Source: Acidihalobacter ferrooxydans (GTDB taxonomy: Bacteria > Pseudomonadota > Gammaproteobacteria > DSM-5130 > Acidihalobacteraceae). From it: 64,000 bases of DNA. Location of the stretch: assembly GCF_001975725.1 (NCBI RefSeq), contig NZ_CP019434.1, positions 3,374,792 to 3,438,791 of the forward strand. The letters are read 5' to 3'. A program made the translations under genes and the position numbers. Below, piece by piece: positions 62,889 to 64,000 of the stretch. The notes under the pieces are model-generated. The model had not been told where the DNA came from. It searched no databases and was given only the letters and a program-made list of their open reading frames with translations. The number at the start of each line of letters is the position of its first letter. Positions within the stretch are counted from its first letter, which is position 1.

Positions 62889-63425
62889 TTAACAGCTCAT
62901 GGCCCGGGACAACTGCCCGAGGCGGCCCTTGTACGAGCCATCGATTACTAAATCGCCTGCGCGGACGAGCACACCTGCCAGCAGGGTTTCGTCCAACGTT
63001 GTATGGAGCGTCACTTCACGACCAAGCCGCTTCTTTAGCGCACCTGCGAGTTCACCCTGCTGTCGGTCGCTCAACGGTTTGGCGCTAATCACTTCGGCTT
63101 CGATCACACCCTCGCCCTGCGCACGCAGATGCTCGAAAAGTGCCGCCAAGTCGGTCGCACAGGACAGTCGGCGGTTTTCGACCAACAGCCGCACCAGATT
63201 TCGACCCTCAGAATTGAGCGCATCAGCACATACATCAATAATGACTTGCGCCAACAGGTCATCGGAGACCCTGGGGTCGCCCACCAGCGTCGCGACCTGC
63301 TCCTGCGCGGCAACTTCAGCGATCACGTTGAGCATGCCACCCCATTGCTCGACACTCCCTTCCGCCAACGCAAGGTCGTAGATCGCTCTCGCGTAAGGAC
63401 GGGCAAAGGTAATGTACTCGGACAT
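62889..63425 (-). CDS. atpH: ATP synthase delta subunit
   Basis: A 178-residue OSCP/delta subunit that links F1 to the peripheral stalk. Start MSEYITFARPYARAIYDLALAEG and late LKKRLGREVTLHTTLDETLLAGVLVRAGDLVIDGSYKGRLGQLSRAM match the family. It lies 14 nt downstream of atpF and 12 nt before atpA. Confidence 0.96.
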   Translation of the reverse strand: MSEYITFARPYARAIYDLALAEGSVEQWGGMLNVIAEVAAQEQVATLVGDPRVSDDLLAQVIIDVCADALNSEGRNLVRLLVENRRLSCATDLAALFEHLRAQGEGVIEAEVISAKPLSDRQQGELAGALKKRLGREVTLHTTLDETLLAGVLVRAGDLVIDGSYKGRLGQLSRAMSC

Positions 63426-63439
63426 ATACGACCCTTCGG

Positions 63440-63910
63440 TTATATCTGTGCGACCAGATCGGCCAGCGCTTTATCGTGCGCAGAAGCGTCGACTTCACGC
63501 TCAAGCACACGCCCCGCGCCGACAATCGCAAGCTGTACGACCTGCCCACGCAGCTGCTCGCGCGCACGATTCGCTTCCTGTTCGATCTCCGCCTCGGCGG
63601 CCGCCTTTAAGCGGTTACCTTCGGCTACGGCATCATTTTTGGCTTCCTCGACGATCTCCGAAGCGCGTTTCTGCGCCTGGGCGATAATCTCGGCAGCCTG
63701 TTGCTTAGCTTCGCGCAAGTGCTCTTCGGCGCGCTTTTCCGCCAACTCCTGTTCGTGGCGGCCGCGTTCAGCGGCTGCCAGACCCTCGGCGATGCGCGTC
63801 TTGCGATCCTCCAGCATCTTCGTCATCGGGCCCCATAGCTTGGCATTGACGAACCAAACCAGAAACACGAACGTGATAATTTGCGCGACAAGCGTAAGTG
63901 TTAAGTTCAC
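63440..63910 (-). CDS. atpF: ATP synthase b subunit
   Basis: A 156-residue peripheral-stalk subunit: MNLTLTLVAQIITFVFLVWFVNAKLWGPMTKMLEDRKTRIAEGL with one membrane helix, then a long charged helix (AERGRHEQELAEKRAEEHLREAKQQAAEIIAQAQKRASEIVEEAKNDA). Length equals E. coli AtpF. Located directly upstream of atpH. Confidence 0.97.
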   Translation of the reverse strand: MNLTLTLVAQIITFVFLVWFVNAKLWGPMTKMLEDRKTRIAEGLAAAERGRHEQELAEKRAEEHLREAKQQAAEIIAQAQKRASEIVEEAKNDAVAEGNRLKAAAEAEIEQEANRAREQLRGQVVQLAIVGAGRVLEREVDASAHDKALADLVAQI

Positions 63911-63956
63911 GGTTTTACCTCGGCTGGACGTAACACGTCATTGAACTCGCGACTGT

Positions 63957-64000
63957 TCAGCCGCCAACCACAGCCTTGATGGCCGTGCCCGCCGCACCCA
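63957..64000 (-). CDS. atpE: Probable ATP synthase c subunit, C-terminal fragment
   Basis: Only the last 14 codons are in the window (minus strand), reading GAAGTAIKAVVGG before TGA at 63957-63959. The fragment is too short to recognise by sequence. The assignment to atpE rests on position immediately upstream of atpF, 46 nt away, in the standard atpBEFHAGDC order. Confidence 0.5.
   Translation of the reverse strand, partial: GAAGTAIKAVVGG

Overview
The window is GC-rich chromosomal DNA of a gammaproteobacterium. The gene order def-fmt-rsmB-DUF4390-ntrY-ntrX-trkA-trkH, dprA-smg-topA and atpE-F-H-A-G-D-C-glmU-glmS, together with orthologues of E. coli NemR, YqhD, CurA and TtcA, fits the Chromatiales/Ectothiorhodospiraceae. 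The species cannot be fixed from the sequence alone. No prophage, CRISPR array or transposase gene was seen.

Layout. 1-12.7 kb (minus strand): a partial ClpP-like protease, a TPR protein, a methyltransferase, two adjacent TrkH potassium channels and TrkA, a degenerate NtrX-like regulator with its NtrY kinase, a DUF4390 protein, RsmB, Fmt and Def. 12.8-18.2 kb (plus): a LysM lipoprotein, DprA, Smg and topoisomerase I. 18.7-22.4 kb: a carbonyl/electrophile-stress regulon made of a NemR-type repressor, a YqhD-type aldehyde reductase, a CurA-type reductase and a DJ-1/PfpI protein, with one identical 15-bp operator before the repressor and before the enzyme operon. 22.8-33.8 kb: a secreted protein, a PlsC-like acyltransferase, MarC, a thioredoxin-like protein with an LRV/HEAT-like partner, NadA, an unknown coiled-coil protein, a MarR-EmrAB efflux locus and a universal stress protein.

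34.3-43.4 kb is the most interesting metabolic block. It holds an ethanolamine-type permease, a glutamine-synthetase-like gamma-glutamyl ligase, an aldehyde dehydrogenase, an iron alcohol dehydrogenase and a PuuD-type gamma-glutamyl hydrolase on the minus strand, next to an RpiR regulator and L-serine dehydratase on the plus strand. The set reads as a route from ethanolamine (or a similar amino alcohol) through gamma-glutamyl intermediates to glycine, and possibly via serine to pyruvate. It is not the eutBC lyase route.

43.5-51.3 kb is accessory: an SDR, a frameshifted RutE-like nitroreductase, pirin, ComF, an AGE-family isomerase, a methyltransferase, a GFA protein, DUF805, TtcA and an LpxL-like acyltransferase. 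51.6-54.5 kb is visibly AT-richer and carries cytochrome b561, a LuxR-type regulator broken by an in-frame stop and an exported VasI-like protein. A tRNA-Arg(CCG), glmS, glmU and most of the ATP synthase operon (minus) close the window.

Two dispersed families of non-coding, palindromic, MITE-like repeats run through 22-58 kb. Family R is about 120-170 bp with termini related to ACCCGGATNATTCATTAGGCGAGG. Family M is 112-174 bp with termini GGAGCCTGTCGGACTT. They fill regulatory gaps (marR/emrA, permease/rpiR, glmU/atpC) and frame single genes (pirin, cytochrome b561).
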